Shown one piece after another: positions 11,639-23,853 of a DNA stretch of 64,000 bases. Location: contig JAGFNQ010009458.1 in the NCBI GenBank assembly GCA_024364735.1, positions 168,280-232,279 on the forward strand. Reading direction: 5' to 3'. This DNA is from Boesenbergia rotunda. Taxonomy: Eukaryota > Streptophyta > Magnoliopsida > Zingiberales > Zingiberaceae. The position numbers were made by a program, and so were the translations under genes. Within the stretch, counting starts at the first letter, position 1; the number at the start of each line of letters is the position of its first letter. The notes beneath the pieces were generated by a model. It searched no databases. It saw only the letters and a list, made by a program, of their open reading frames with translations, and was not told the DNA's origin.

Positions 11639-12694
11639 ATGGCCAACGAAGAGTGGAACAGTGGTCATCCACCGCTATTCTCCGGCAAGAATTTCACTTT
11701 TTGGAGAAGTCAAATGGAATCCCATCTGAAGGCCCATATAGACATATGGACGATCATTCAAATGGGGTTCTCCTTCCCTACAGAAGATGGATTATCAATC
11801 GAGTGGGACAAACTGGATGAATCAACACTCAACTAGATTGAGGCAGATGCAAGGGCAACCACATTCTTACAATGCGGCCTGACCAAAGAAGAATTGAAGC
11901 GGGTCTGATCCTTCAACTGTGCCAAAGAGATGTGGGAGAAGCTAATCAACCTACACAAAGAGAGCTCCGATATTGAGCTCTTAGAATGTGTGATGTCTGA
12001 ATCATCGGAGGAATCGAATGAAGAAGAAGAAGATCAAGTAAGCTATCTTGCACTCTCAGTGCAAGCACAAGCAGCCAAGAGAGATTCTGAATCCGATTTT
12101 GAAGCCGAATCCAAACCAGAATCAGAAGATGAGTCTAGATCTGAGATGGCAAGAATCAAGGGGGAGATTCCCAACGAGGAATCAAAAGGTAAAATGGTAA
12201 ATTTAAATTTCAAAAATCATATAATTTGTTATAAATACAGGGAGAGAGGGCATTATAAAAGTAAATGTCCTACTCGTAAGATATGAACGACACCACCGAC
12301 GGTGACAAAGGAACCAGTTCCAAGAGCTCGAAAGGACAAGAGTCGCATCCAATGCTTCAAGTGCCAGGAGTTTGGGCATTACAAAGATGAATGCACAAAT
12401 AGAAGAGTCAAAGATCTAGGACAACCTACCAAGATGGGTAACTTTAATTTATATGAAAATCCAGTCTTTACAATGAATGCTGATAGTTTACTTAATCACT
12501 CTTGGTCAAATTTAGATATGGACACATGCCTAAGTAACTTAATTAAATCATGTATATTAATAAATTCAAATTTCAAAAAATTAAGACAAGAAAATGAGAC
12601 TTTGAAAATTAAAATTGATATACTAGAAAAATTAATTAATAATCATGCTAACTTAGAAAATCCAGAAATTTCCCCTCATTGTGATTCTACTTAA
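11639..12694 (+). pseudogene. Degenerate gag of C
   Basis: One frame running through three internal stops (11834, about 11907, 12284). The N-terminal part (FSGKNFTFWRSQMESHLK) matches the SIRE-like gag of A and B. After LINLHKESSD it jumps straight to an acidic Glu/Ser-rich stretch. The central roughly 150 residues present in A (for example NAFPRNTLWASMVDAYKVSS) are deleted. Two CCHC zinc knuckles follow: CYKYRERGHYKSKC (first one altered) and CFKCQEFGHYKDEC. A Lys/Glu-rich coiled-coil tail ends the frame. Gag normally forms the virus-like particle and binds RNA; this copy cannot make a complete protein. Confidence 0.85.
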
Positions 12695-15460
12695 TTTTTT
12701 TTAATTACTATTCTTAGGACTAGAAATGGTTAATAAGGTCCTGACTAGATTGAAATTTGAACAACATAGTATTAGGTGGAGGTGAGATGATAGTACGTTA
12801 GGGAAGCCCTTCTAAAAGGGTCAAGTGGGGTAAGGTGTACCCTACTTGGTCTGTTTAGTTGGTGGAACTAGCCGAAGCTACCGATCCAAATCTTAAACTA
12901 GTTAGATCAAAATTTTTAAAGAAGTAATTTGAAAATGAACTTTCGGTAAAAGGCTTTGTCAAGAAAAGGGTTGTTGATCCAGTAAGGTTACGGCCAAAGA
13001 AGACCTCTGTGCTGCCAAGACCTAGAAGCCAATTATCGAAACTCATTTTTTATTTACTATTTGATAAATTTAAATATAACACAAGCTTCAATCAAATCAT
13101 AGTCTTGACCTAAAATCAAAAGATAAAATTAATGCATCTCACAAAAGGATAAGATTACCCTGGTTTGTCACTTAGAAATGGGTGAGATGCTTAGGACCTA
13201 AAAGTTTAGTCAAACTTAACCAACCTTACAAACTAAATCAATTTCATCTTTAATTTATTAAACCAAATTCAAAATTATTTTTTTAATTCAACATAATTAT
13301 TCTTCAAAATTCAACTCAACTTTTTGAATTCAACTTTTTCAAAATTAATACTTAACAAAAATCAAATTTAACTTTTTAATGTCAAAAATCAAATTTAACT
13401 TTTCAAACTAAGATTTAATTTTTCAAATCATTATACTTAAATTTAATCATTAAATACTTTAGGTTTCTTGTTGCTCACTTATCTGACAACTATTTAATGT
13501 TTATAAACATTTCTATACAAAGAACTTCTTTTAGACAATCAAATTATTCTTGAAAAATAAGTGTTGAAAAGTCACCTTGGGTATTACTTAGGATGTTTTT
13601 TTTCTAAGAAAAATATCTGCAGTCCGGGTTTTGATATATTTTTTGGACTTAAGTGTGTTCTATTTCTCTCTTGGAAATCATTTTAAATATAGAATTTCTT
13701 CATTCCAGTACTTTATATTAACTTTTTCAAAAGGAGAGAGAAAAAGAAGAATTTGTTTTTCAAACCGTTAAATCAAAATAGTTTTCAAAAGTTGTTTTAA
13801 ACTTAGCTTTTTGTCTTTTTGTTTGAATCAACCCCTAAGACTCAGAGGAGGATTAACTTATGGTCAACAAGTCTCCTAGGACTGTGTCAGGTTTAGGGAG
13901 AGTTCACATTAAAAGAAGTATAAGAAGTTTAAAAATACTATATTCTCAAATATTACTATCCTTTCAAAAAGCACATTTGAAAATACAATATGCATATTTT
14001 CTAAAACATTTTTTTTAATCTCTTCATCCTTTGAACGTCTCTAAAAACACTTTACTGTGATTAAAAAATCTCTAAGACACATAAGAAATTTTCTTGTGGT
14101 CAACAAGGTTCCTAGGATTGTGTCAGATTTAGGAAAATTCCAATAAAAAAAGTACTTAGATTTTCAAATTTTCTTTCTCAAGTACTGAGAATTTCTTAAA
14201 ATACTTTTTGAGAAAGAATACTTAGTTTTTTTTGGGTGCTTATTACTTAAGTGTAAATATCTTCAAAGATACTGCTTTTAAGAAAACTCTTTCAAAAGTC
14301 TTTTTACTTAAAAATTTTTATTTTATTTTTTTTCTTGACGATTAAGTGACTAAAAGTTCTAAACATAGACATATTGACCCATGCTTAAACTTAAAATCAT
14401 ACTTGGAATAAAAAATAAGTGGTTAAATGTTCTGAACCTAAACTTATTGAGTAAATATTTTAAGATTTTTTTTGCTTGGACTCAATAGAAATGTCAACAT
14501 TTTCTTTCAAAATATATTTTTTGCATTAATTCTTGCTTAAATTAGTAATTTTGAAATGTAAACATCTTTCAAAATTGTCTTATGATTTTGTAAAACTAAT
14601 AGGCTCTGATACACATTTTCTTTCAAAATATATTTTTCAAAAGTTCTATATTGATATATGGCCAAGGGGGAGAGTAGAAAAAGTGAAATTAAAAATTAAA
14701 TTCTTTCTTAAACTTTTTCCCCTACTTGAAAGGAAGTTTATCTTAGAAGCTCTCAAAAATATTTTCACTTTAACCTTAGATTTTTTTTAACTTAGAATCT
14801 CCTTTGTGATACTTAGAAATATTGTTACAAAATACTATTTCAAACTGAACTTATGATCATGTTTATATATTTAGAACTCTTTTCAAAAATTCAAAAAAAA
14901 AAAAACTTTCGAAAGTTAAAATTGCATGCTTTTTTAAAAGCCTCAAGGGGAAAATTTCAATTCATGGGGGAGCTTTGTGCAATATTTCAATTTTGAAAGT
15001 TTTTTTTTAAATTGGAAATGTTCTAAAACATAAGGAGAAGAGTTTCACATTAAGGAGGAGCTTCATGCATTTTCAAAACATCCAATCAAAGTAGTTTTTT
15101 TTTCAAAAAGTTTTGTAACATGTTTTTTTTTTAAATTATTTTTTGAAAAATTATGAAATCCATTACTTAAAGTTTTTCTAGAAAACTATTTTTTGAGAAA
15201 TTTTGAAATCCACTACTTAATAGTTATTTTGGAAAAACTCAAAAAACCCTCTTAGATATTTTGTTCACCCATGATTTTTTTTTGATATATGTCAAAGGGG
15301 GAGGAAAGGTCAAAGTTAAGTGTTTATAACACAATAATTCAGGATTGCAGGGGAAGTATGAGAAATAAAAAAAATTTACGGTTGAAAATTCATTGGTTTT
15401 TACCTTCTTTTCTTAAATGTTATAATTTTTACTTAACTTTGAATTGTGTTGCGATAAATC
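12695..15460 (+). other. Noncoding internal region of C
   Basis: AT-rich, with many poly-A/T and TTTTCAAAA-type phrases and no reading frame resembling protease, integrase or RT. The segment 12700-13050 matches the gag-pol spacer of element A (28680-29010) closely, for example GAACAACATAGTATT and GGTGGAACTAGCCGAAGC. The ORFs at 12855-13046 and 14533-14790 look spurious. Confidence 0.8.
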
Positions 15461-15474
15461 AAAAAGGGGGAGAT
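15461..15474 (+). other. Polypurine tract of C
   Basis: AAAAAGGGGGAGAT directly before the 3' LTR start. This is the plus-strand primer site for reverse transcription. Confidence 0.85.
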
Positions 15475-18400
15475 TGTTGGTGTCGGAAGTACCATATCGA
15501 ACCTTATTTTGATATTGGAAAAGGGATCAAAGTTAAGTATTGTTGGTTATCTAACAATGCTAATTAAGTGTATAGGAAAAGTCCTATGTACACTAGGCAC
15601 TAAGTCTTGGTGAGTAAAGCTGGGCACTAAGTCCTGGCCGAGGGCTGGGCACCGAAGACCTGGTGAGTAAAGTTGGGCACTAATTCCTGGCCGAGGACTG
15701 GGCACCGAAGACCTAGTGAGTAAAGATGGGCACTAAGACCTAGTGAGTGAAGCAAGTGAAGCTGGGCACTAAGACCTGATCTGGGGGATTGAGCAAAAGT
15801 CCAACCGAAGGAGCCGGTTGGCAAACAGGTAAACTCCCCCGAGAGGAGTGACGAACCCGAAATACTAGATTAAATTGTCACGAAATGTGGGTCCAATCAG
15901 AATTTAAATATGAATGAAAGCTGGAAACCCTTTTACAATCAAAGCAGAAAAGCATAGTAAAGGGGCCACAGGTCGTATTTTTCTCGGGGCTAGTTGTCGT
16001 GTTTGATTCGAGCTTGGTTATTGTGTCGTTTGTGTTTTTGGGTTTCAAATAAGTAATTGGATTTTGGGTTATAATTCAGATATGAAAGCACAATGAAAAA
16101 TAGAGAACTCAACTCATGAACTAAACAAAGAGATGACACTTAGTACTCAACCTAATGGAAACCTAATCAAGCACTCACCAAATTTTTGGGAAACTGATTT
16201 CTGATTTCAAAAAAACAAAAGAACTGCTATGCAATGAAGTAATGGCAGTGATAGGAGTTTTTGGAAACAAACAAGCTTGCAACAATTAGTGGCATGCGAA
16301 ATTAAGAAAATCAAACAAACAACTCAACTCAACTAGCTACAATGCTTTTGGAACAAACAAAGGCTAAGGACTGTTCAGAATTGGCACAAAGACAATGCTA
16401 GATTATTTCAAGCTATAAAACACACTAAAAATCATGGCTATTTGATACCAAACACTGCCACAGCTGCCTCTTGATACAAATTGCAGGAATTCATCCAATT
16501 TGGCACGCAAACAAGGGAAACTATATGCTGAAAATCATGCCAATTTCAACACTATAAGCTGATGTAAAGCAGATGCAACTGAGGCAAACAAATCAAATGC
16601 CAATTCAGAAACAATTGAATGGAAAACAATAACTCAGATCTCCTAATCGGATGAGCAGAAATGGAAATTTCAGACACAAAATGTAGCAGAAAAAAACAGG
16701 ACAGATCTTGATACGCAATGATTCAAGTGGGGAGCAATTTGAAATTTTGAATTATCAAAGCTAAACAGAATTCAGGAATGAACTTAAAGTCTGGACAAAC
16801 TTAGACCAACTAAATTAGCTAACTAAAAGTGAAACAAACTGAAAAATTCTGAAACTAAAATGCAATTGCAGGAAAAATCTGATACGCAGCTAATGGAAGT
16901 GGCACGCAAGAAGTAAGCAGAAAATAAGGTGTAATTGGATCTATTTGTTCACTAAACAAGCTTCTAAACTACTTAACTTAAAGATTAACAACCTAATTAA
17001 GCTCAACTATTCAGAAAACTAAATCTAAGTACCCTGATACAAAATAGAACCGAAACCAAGTGCAGAAATGAAATTACATGCTACAAACACAATGAAACTA
17101 AATTATCTAAGCTACTCCTCAATCCTTCTCCAACTCAAGAGCTCCTTGGTCGTCAATCAAGGGAGAACCTCAGACCCGCAAGTTCAACAAATCAGTGAGG
17201 AGCTATCTCTGTTACCGAATCAGATCAAATCCTGCTCAAGCTGAAATTTGCTTCCAATTCCTTCAAACTCGTTGTGGTGGCTTGCGATTGGGATTAGGGA
17301 ATGACCGAAACCATCCAGGGAACCCCTCTGGATAGCTCAGATGCAGTGGCGATGAAGCACAGCTGAGCTCGCTGAAATCGGATAACAAGGCTGCTGAAAC
17401 CTCACGCAGCCTTGCTATTGAGCAAAACCCTATCTGAAAACTTCACTGAGACTCTCTTCACTGACCTAGCCCTTGCTCTGATGAAGGATTGAGTGATCAC
17501 GCCTTTGATTGGATGAAAAACTGAAGAACACGATGAAGAACTGAAGAAATCTACTGTTGCGGCGAAGACGCGATGAAGGAAAGAAGCTGCGCAGAATTTG
17601 ATTAAATACATAAGCATTGGACGGCCCAGATTTCTCCACATCAATCCAACGGCTGATCTTGCTCTGATTTGAGCCAAACATTGAGGATGTTGATCAGGGG
17701 TCAAGATCTACCTTGTGGTAGCTCGGATCCTCCAGATTTGCAACGGATGGTCCAGATCAACTTAGTCTTTGAATGGACGATCTAGAGCCCTCCGAGCTTG
17801 ATCCAACGGTTGATTTAGCTCTGATTGGGATGAAACCTTCAGATCTTGATCAGAGTGCTTGATCAACCCTAACCCTAGCTCGGATTGCTTCAGATGGTCC
17901 TAGATGGCTCAGATCTAGCCGCTCTTGAATCAGACGGCCCAGATTTAATCCTAATCTTGATAACTCGATCCGGGTCACTTCCGACTCGAGTTTGACCCAG
18001 TATGCCCTAGATCCATGAACCTTTCATGCCTACAAAAATAGATCAAGAATTTAGTGGCCAAATAATCCAAATATGTGTAAATTTGCAATTGAGTCCAAAA
18101 TAAAAGGAAAGTTCTAAAACCTAGGGTAATTTCACAAATAAGCAATAAAAACATAGGTCAAACATGGATTTTAGCAACTCAAATAATCAATAAAATAGTA
18201 TTTATCAAGGAGTAGGTGAGGATGCGTTCCCCGTTGGAGGGAACATTAGGCGTCGGTTCGACCTAGAGTTCCATTTGGGAAGCCCAAAGTCAGAACCAAG
18301 ACAACTCAGACTATAAATCATGGTTTAATCTATATCATTTATATGCTTGTTGTGTTTTGGAACTAACTCTGGTTGCAGGAACAAAGGGATGAAGGTTTCT

Positions 18401-19086
18401 GCACTCAGGAGCCTCAATGGAGTGAGGCGCCCTACTGGGCTAGGCGCCTATGTTGAGACAGGCGCCCTAGTGAAGGGCTATTCCAAGCACTCGAAGCAAA
18501 CTACCACGCAAGCCTCTGAATCAGTCATTGAGGTGCCTGTGTTAACACAGGCGCCCCAGTTAGCTCAGGCACCCTGGTTGAGGGGATAAGCGTTGGCCAA
18601 GTCTGCGAATTGAGGTTCTCGCAGGACAGGCCACGTGTCAGGCACCCCCTTCAACACAGGCGCCCCAGCTACGACTATATAAAGGGGTTCACCCCCTTGG
18701 CTTCAACACCAATTGCTTTCAACACATTTATTCAAGGGCTCCACTTTGACAAGCTCCGTACTCAAGATTCAAGCGCCTACGATGACCCGCGGCTCCGAAT
18801 TTCCAACTTCTCCAGTCGTCGGTATAAAAATAGTTTTATTGCTGTATTCTTTTTAATACTATATTCAACTTCATCTTGTAAAACATTTGACAAAATATAG
18901 AATTGTCCATCGTAAACGGTCAAGGACCGTGAGCCTTGGAGTAGGAGCCGACTGCGACTCCGAACCAAGTAAAAACAAAAGTGTTAGCGATTGATTTTCT
19001 TTTCCGCTGTGCAATTAGTCTACGCTTTCCGAAAAAGTTTTGACGATCGATATTTACCCCCTCTATTGATTCAATCCGATCCCACA
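15475..19086 (+). repeat. 3' LTR of C, split by T1
   Basis: Starts TGTTGGTGTCGGAAGTACC and ends GATCCCACA. Removing 15849-18207 and one AGGAG gives 1248 bp, equal to the 5' LTR. It contains its own copy of the U3 array (15590-15790), GGCGCC cluster and TATA box. The two LTRs differ by scattered substitutions, so C is not very recent. Confidence 0.9.
15849..18207 (-). mobile_element. Solo LTR T1 of an Athila-type gypsy
   Basis: A 2359 bp segment bounded by TGACGAACCC and AGTATTTATCA, flanked by AGGAG at 15844-15848 and 18208-18212. The flanking C LTR is continuous once it is removed. Its minus-strand start, TGATAAATACTATTTTATTG, matches the LTR of T3 (62490: TGATAGATACCATTTTATTG). Long blocks agree, such as 17130-17190 with 63500-63560. 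It carries degenerate ATCCAACGG...GATC repeats (about 17640-17950). No internal region is left. The ORF at 17402-17704 is not a gene. Confidence 0.92.
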
Positions 19087-19832
19087 TCCTGCCTCTTTCC
19101 CCTAATCGCTCCGGGGCTACATTCGATATACCTTCTCCAAGGAGCCGGGAGGCCATGACGGACGGGCCGAGAAACACCTTGCTTCCCTCAAAGGGATAAC
19201 CTCGGCTGGGGTGATCGTCAGCCTATATGAGTCATTTCTGAAGGTAAAGTTCCCAGTATCCTTTTTTATTGTCTTTATCCTCCTCTCTGACCCTTATTGT
19301 TTCTTGTGTCAAGCTACTTCTGAGTGTCTTCTTTTGGAGCGGCGAATGTCTCCCGAGCAGGAGACTGAAACCCTACACTAGCAAGTAACGGAGCTAAAGG
19401 CGGAGGTGTACTGAACCCATCGGGCAGGCCAAATGCAAGCGGAGGTTAGCAAAGATCTCCGGGTCAAGGTGGACCACTACTTGGACACCCTCTTAGCCTC
19501 CGAATCCTCTTTGCACAACACCTGCCATCGGGAACGTCTTCTGTCAGTGCAGAAGTGAGTCAGCTAACTCAAGAGAGGGGACGACTCCATGCTCGGGAGA
19601 AGAAACTGTTGGAGGATGTCCACCTCCTAGAGTCATCCACTGAGGCACTGAATGGCCGGATCCGAGAGCAAGGGGACCAGCTGGCGAAGAAGCAAACCAA
19701 GATACAAGCTACTGCTGCTCATGTATCTGACTTACAAGAGGACCTCGACCGAACTAAGTCACGCCTATCGACCACCACAGAGCAGCTTGAGGAGGCGTTG
19801 ATGGCTGATGATGCCCACAATCACGAGTGTCA
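19087..19832 (+). pseudogene. Element H, 3' part of the Transposase_28-like gag gene
   Basis: Continues the H gene after the TCCTG duplication. A likely intron runs from GT at 19244 to AG at 19312-19313 (TTCTTGTGTCAAG). The last exon (frame 19555-19851) encodes a Glu/Lys/Gln-rich coiled coil of about 90 residues (LHAREKKLLEDVHLL, LDRTKSRLSTTTEQLEEA). Such a coiled-coil C-terminus is usual after the Transposase_28 domain. Upstream frames contain stops. The true end is lost at 19833, where T2 begins. Confidence 0.55.
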
Positions 19833-21516
19833 TGATGAGCCTCAAATTTAGATATTTATAAGTTGAAAACCCTTAGCTCACAAAATTAAATGTAGTATAG
19901 GGGCCTCAAGTCGTATTTTTCCAAGGACTAGTTTAGGATGTTTAACTCAAGCTTGAATATGTCGTTTATGTTTTGGATTTTCAAATTGAAATGGGGGTTT
20001 GTTTTGCAATCAGGAATGAAAATAACGGTTGACACAGAATAAACTCAGCTAATGCAGAAATGAATTAGGAAATTACGAAAACTGTATGTAACCTATTTGA
20101 AAATTGAATCAAGGAAACTAAACTTATCCTATTTGAAAAACTAATCAATTCAGATTAAATTTCAAGGACTAAAGTTGGATGCAGTGAATTTGCAGCTAAT
20201 TTACATAATTGAAAAGTCTAGAAGCAATCTTACTAAAGAAACAAGCTGAAATGTGGCTAACCTTAGCCTGATCGGTTAATAGACCGATCAGATGCTTATC
20301 TGATCGGTCCACAGACTGATCAGGCGCTGTCGTGATCGGTCAAACAGACCGATCAGTTACTGAAACGCGAATGATACAGCTGAAACTACGAAGGAATTGA
20401 ATTCAAAAACAGAATTTAAACAGGAATTAACACCAGATCAGATTCTTCACCCAAGAACTGCTTCTTGCCGTCACACAAGAATCGAACTAGAGACCCTCCA
20501 GCTCAAAAACCAGCAAAGAATCAAGTCCCATGATCAATTTGCGTTGACTCAATGCGTAGCTGAATTCTTCAATCGATCTCCTCCCTCTCGATGAATTGGA
20601 TGGCGATGGTGGCGAAGGAACCCTCAGAACTCTTCAGAGTACCCCTCCGAATGCTCCGATTGATGAAGATTGGCGATCAAGCAGGACTGGTTAGAAGAAG
20701 CTGAACTCCGGCGAAACCCTCACCTGAGCTCCTCTCAGTGACAAAATCGATTTGCAAACCTCATGGAGACTCGATCCCGATGATTCGAGAACTTGGACGA
20801 AGCATAGATCTGATGTGGTCGCCCGATCGGAGAAGAAACTGATGCGAAAATGATGAACAGAGAAGAAAACTCGCGACCCCTCGGCAGCGCGGAGGAGTTT
20901 CTGATTAAAATTATCCCATTTGAATTTGAACGGCTGTGATCATCCTCGCTTCATCCAACGGTCGGATCATCTCGGATTGAGTCCAAACTTCCCAGATCTC
21001 CATCAATGGTCACGATCTGCTCCTCCTTAGCTCGGATACATCAGATCTGCAACGGATGGCTCAGATCTTCCTGCCTTTGAATGGATGGTGTAGACTCCTC
21101 TTAAGCTTGATCCAACGGTCAGATGGCTTCTGATTTGGACCAAACTTCCAGATCATGATCTATGGTCTTGATTAACTCTATCTTGAGCTCGGATTGATCA
21201 GAAGTTGACAGATGGCTTAGATCACACCGTTTCTTGATTGGACGACCCGCATTAATCCATCTCTTGATCATCTTGATTAGAGCCCAAACTGACTCAAATT
21301 TGATCCAATCTGATCTAGGTCCATGATCCTTCAAAGCCTACAAAATTAGATTCAAATTTTAATGCCATAATATCTCAAATATAGAAAGAATTTCATCCAA
21401 AACTAAAAATAGGAATAATTCATAGAACTTAGTGTAAATACAAGATTAAGCATATAAAAGAGATCAAAACATGGATTTGAGAGCCTAATTTGATTAGCAA
21501 AAAATGGTAATTATCA
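19833..21516 (-). repeat. 3' LTR of Athila element T2
   Basis: 1684 bp, left edge TGATGAGCC (aligning with TGACGAACC of T1), right edge AATTATCA. On the minus strand it starts TGATAATTACC, right after the polypurine tract at 21517-21530. It shares GGGGCC..AGTCGTATTTTTC and the ATCCAACGG repeat blocks with T1, but also carries three GATCGG palindromes (20268-20356) that T1 lacks. No matching flanking duplication can be tested because the other end of T2 is gone. Confidence 0.85.
20268..20356. repeat. Three GATCGG inverted repeats in the T2 LTR
   Basis: TGATCGGT...ACCGATCA (20269-20290), a slightly damaged copy (20301-20322) and TGATCGGTC...GACCGATCA (20333-20355), each with a short nonconserved centre. 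Confidence 0.9.
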
Positions 21517-21530
21517 ACTCCCCCACACTT
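21517..21530 (-). other. Polypurine tract of T2
   Basis: Minus strand AAGTGTGGGGGAGT directly abuts the LTR start TGATAATTACC. Confidence 0.85.
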
Positions 21531-23853
21531 GCTCTTGGGCGTCTCGCATAAGCTAACTAATCATGTATCCCCCTAGATTATTCTCAATCATAGTTAGAAG
21601 CAATTGAAAGGAAATTACCTAGGGTTGTCAATTCTCAAAATTCTAAACTCAATAGACTAGAATCTTGTCCTTAGTCAACAACTTAGTATACTTCATCCTT
21701 CATGACTAATTGAGATGAATTAAACACACAAATCCTCATCAAGGAAATTTAAAGTGGCTCTCTTCCTAAGTTCTATGTTTTGATGAAAGTGGAGCTCACT
21801 CAGTCACAATCATGGTTTTTGCACTACCATAAGCTTGCTTATGCTCTACTCTCCACCATCATTCTTGACTTGGATCCACACCTACAAAGCTTATTCAAAC
21901 AAGTTTAGGAAATATGGAATGATAAAATGAAATAGAAATTTAGTAAATGGAAAAGTTAAGAAAGTGGAAGACTTGGATACTCAAGAATGTAACCTAATGT
22001 ACTTGGCCCTCTTTCTTTTTTCTCTGTTAAAATCGAAGCTAAAATGAGCACGAAGCAGTCAGTAACTCTGAAATTACTGAATTCAGCGATTCAACCTCTG
22101 CTGATCAGTCTGGAGACCGATCAGACTCCTCCTGTTCGGTCAAGAGATCGATCTGGCTCTTCCTTTGATCGGTTAAACAGTCTTCTAATCGTTCTGGCTT
22201 CTCTCTGATCAGTCTGAGCTGCTTCTGATCGGTCAGAGTGACCGATTAGTCACTTCCCTGATCGGTCTGGAGACCGATCAGAGCCTGATCAGTAGTTGAA
22301 TTGAGCAGAATTTTGAATTGTTTCTGTCGAGATTTCTGAAACTGGGCTAACTCTTAAATTCAACTTGTTCACATCTTCACATTCAGATATTTAACCCAGC
22401 ACTTGACTTCCATTTCATGCTTTTTTTCTTTTTTTTCTCTTCTTTTTCTTTTGTTTTTTTTTCTGTGTTGTTCTATTTTTTTTTCTCCAACCAAGATTTT
22501 TCTTCTGCTTCCATTTTTTTTCATTTTGTGCCCAGCTTCCAAATTCTTACAGATTTTAACTGAGCTTCCTCATCTCCAACAATTTGTAGCAACTCAAATC
22601 AGCTCCTTGTCTCTGATTTCCAGCAATTGGTGGCCAAATAGATGTAGCAACGGAAGTGTGGCAAATAAATTTGATTTCATCCATTTCCCTTAATAGCATC
22701 CTTAACTTCCACTTGCTCTTCTCATTAATTAGAAATCTATTCCCTAGAGGTTGAATTCGGAAAATACATCATTTTTTCAATTTCCCATCTCAATTTGAAT
22801 TACATGCTCTACTTGGAGTTTTCCAATCAACTCTTGCAACCAAACTTGGTACGGTTTGCTTGTAGATAAATCAATTGCAACCCTCTTGTGTAAACTTCAT
22901 TTCCCTTTGGAATTTGCCTCATAGAGCTTGAAACATCAAATTATAATCAAGAACTTAGATGTTCCACATATAGCCTTCACTACCCCATTTTTGCAACTCA
23001 TTCTTGATACAAGCCTCCATCAAGTTGGCACCTTTTCATCTACCACAAGTTTTTTTTTCTCTTTTTTTTCTTCTTTTGAATTGCATCCTTGACACTTTCT
23101 TCATTCCTTTTGATCCATAAAAATAGATTGCCAACCATAATTCAACCAAAAATAAGCTTCCAAAATGCATCATTTCTTACCAAAACACTTCCAAACACTA
23201 GCCACCTCCCTCACACTTAGCTTTTTAACCGTCTCGAGCAAAGTAACACTAAGAAACAAACCCAAGCATTCAAGTCCATGGAGAATATGGTTATCAACAG
23301 AAATATAGGGGAAAGAAAATAGAATATAGAGTAGATCAACAAGCAATATTTGCAAAATTGATATGAAAAAGGGAACAAAGTGATTCACCTCTATAAATGT
23401 CGTCCAATTATAGAAATATAGTTTTGAAAGAACCTAAGCAAGTTCTAGAGTACAATCACATGTGTGTATCACAAAAATTAGGCCAAATCCTCATTAGGTA
23501 AAAAGAATTCATCTCAAGTCATCAATCTAGAGTCCATAACTAAGTAGTACTCAAACATCCAAGAATTTTCATCTATTGGCTCAAATCCTAAATTTTAACA
23601 ACCAAATTTAATTCACTTTCAAAGGACTCTAAAATGATATAGAGAAAATCTAGAGGAGTACATTTATTCCAAATCATGCAAGAAACAAGGTGCTAACAAG
23701 GCTAAAATGGTATCTACAATGACTCTTTATTCATTCTACCCCACCTAAGCATTTATTAGCAAAAACTCATTGTAAAAGAAAAATTTACTGCTAGAAAACA
23801 TAAACATGATATATACAATGAAATAAAAGTGCATGAAAGATAAAAACTCCCCT
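21531..23853 (-). other. Long 3' untranslated region of T2
   Basis: No coding frame of note; the ORFs at 22403-22693 (pyrimidine-rich) and 23170-23388 look spurious. It matches the post-ORF region of T3 in many blocks, for example 23560-23640 against 60190-60260 reversed. It contains the GATCGG repeat cluster (22101-22292), a T-rich tract (about 22420-22530) and an internal polypurine-like motif at 23196-23239. Confidence 0.75.
22101..22292. repeat. GATCGG inverted-repeat cluster in the T2 3' UTR
   Basis: About five degenerate units, the clearest at 22102-22123 (TGATCAGTC, TGGA, GACCGATCA) and 22259-22280 (TGATCGGTC, TGGA, GACCGATCA). Confidence 0.9.

Larger units (their letters stand above)
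10157..19086 (+). mobile_element. Element C, gag-only SIRE-like Ty1/copia retrotransposon
   Basis: It has two LTRs of 1248 bp each (the 3' copy after subtracting the nested T1 and its 5 bp duplication), a primer site, a decayed gag, a polypurine tract and no pol. TCCTG at 10152-10156 and 19087-19091 is the target-site duplication. With no protease, integrase or RT anywhere between 12695 and 15460, C is a nonautonomous element that must have used enzymes from a relative such as A. It inserted into element H. Confidence 0.9.

Noticed and set aside
17865..17882. Telomere-like CCCTAACCCTAG
   Set aside because: Only two units, inside the T1 solo LTR, and present as GGGTTAGGG-type sequence in the T3 LTR near 62822. 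It is part of the LTR.
22403..22693. Phe/Leu-rich small ORF
   Set aside because: Produced by a T-rich tract in the T2 3' UTR on the strand opposite to the element.
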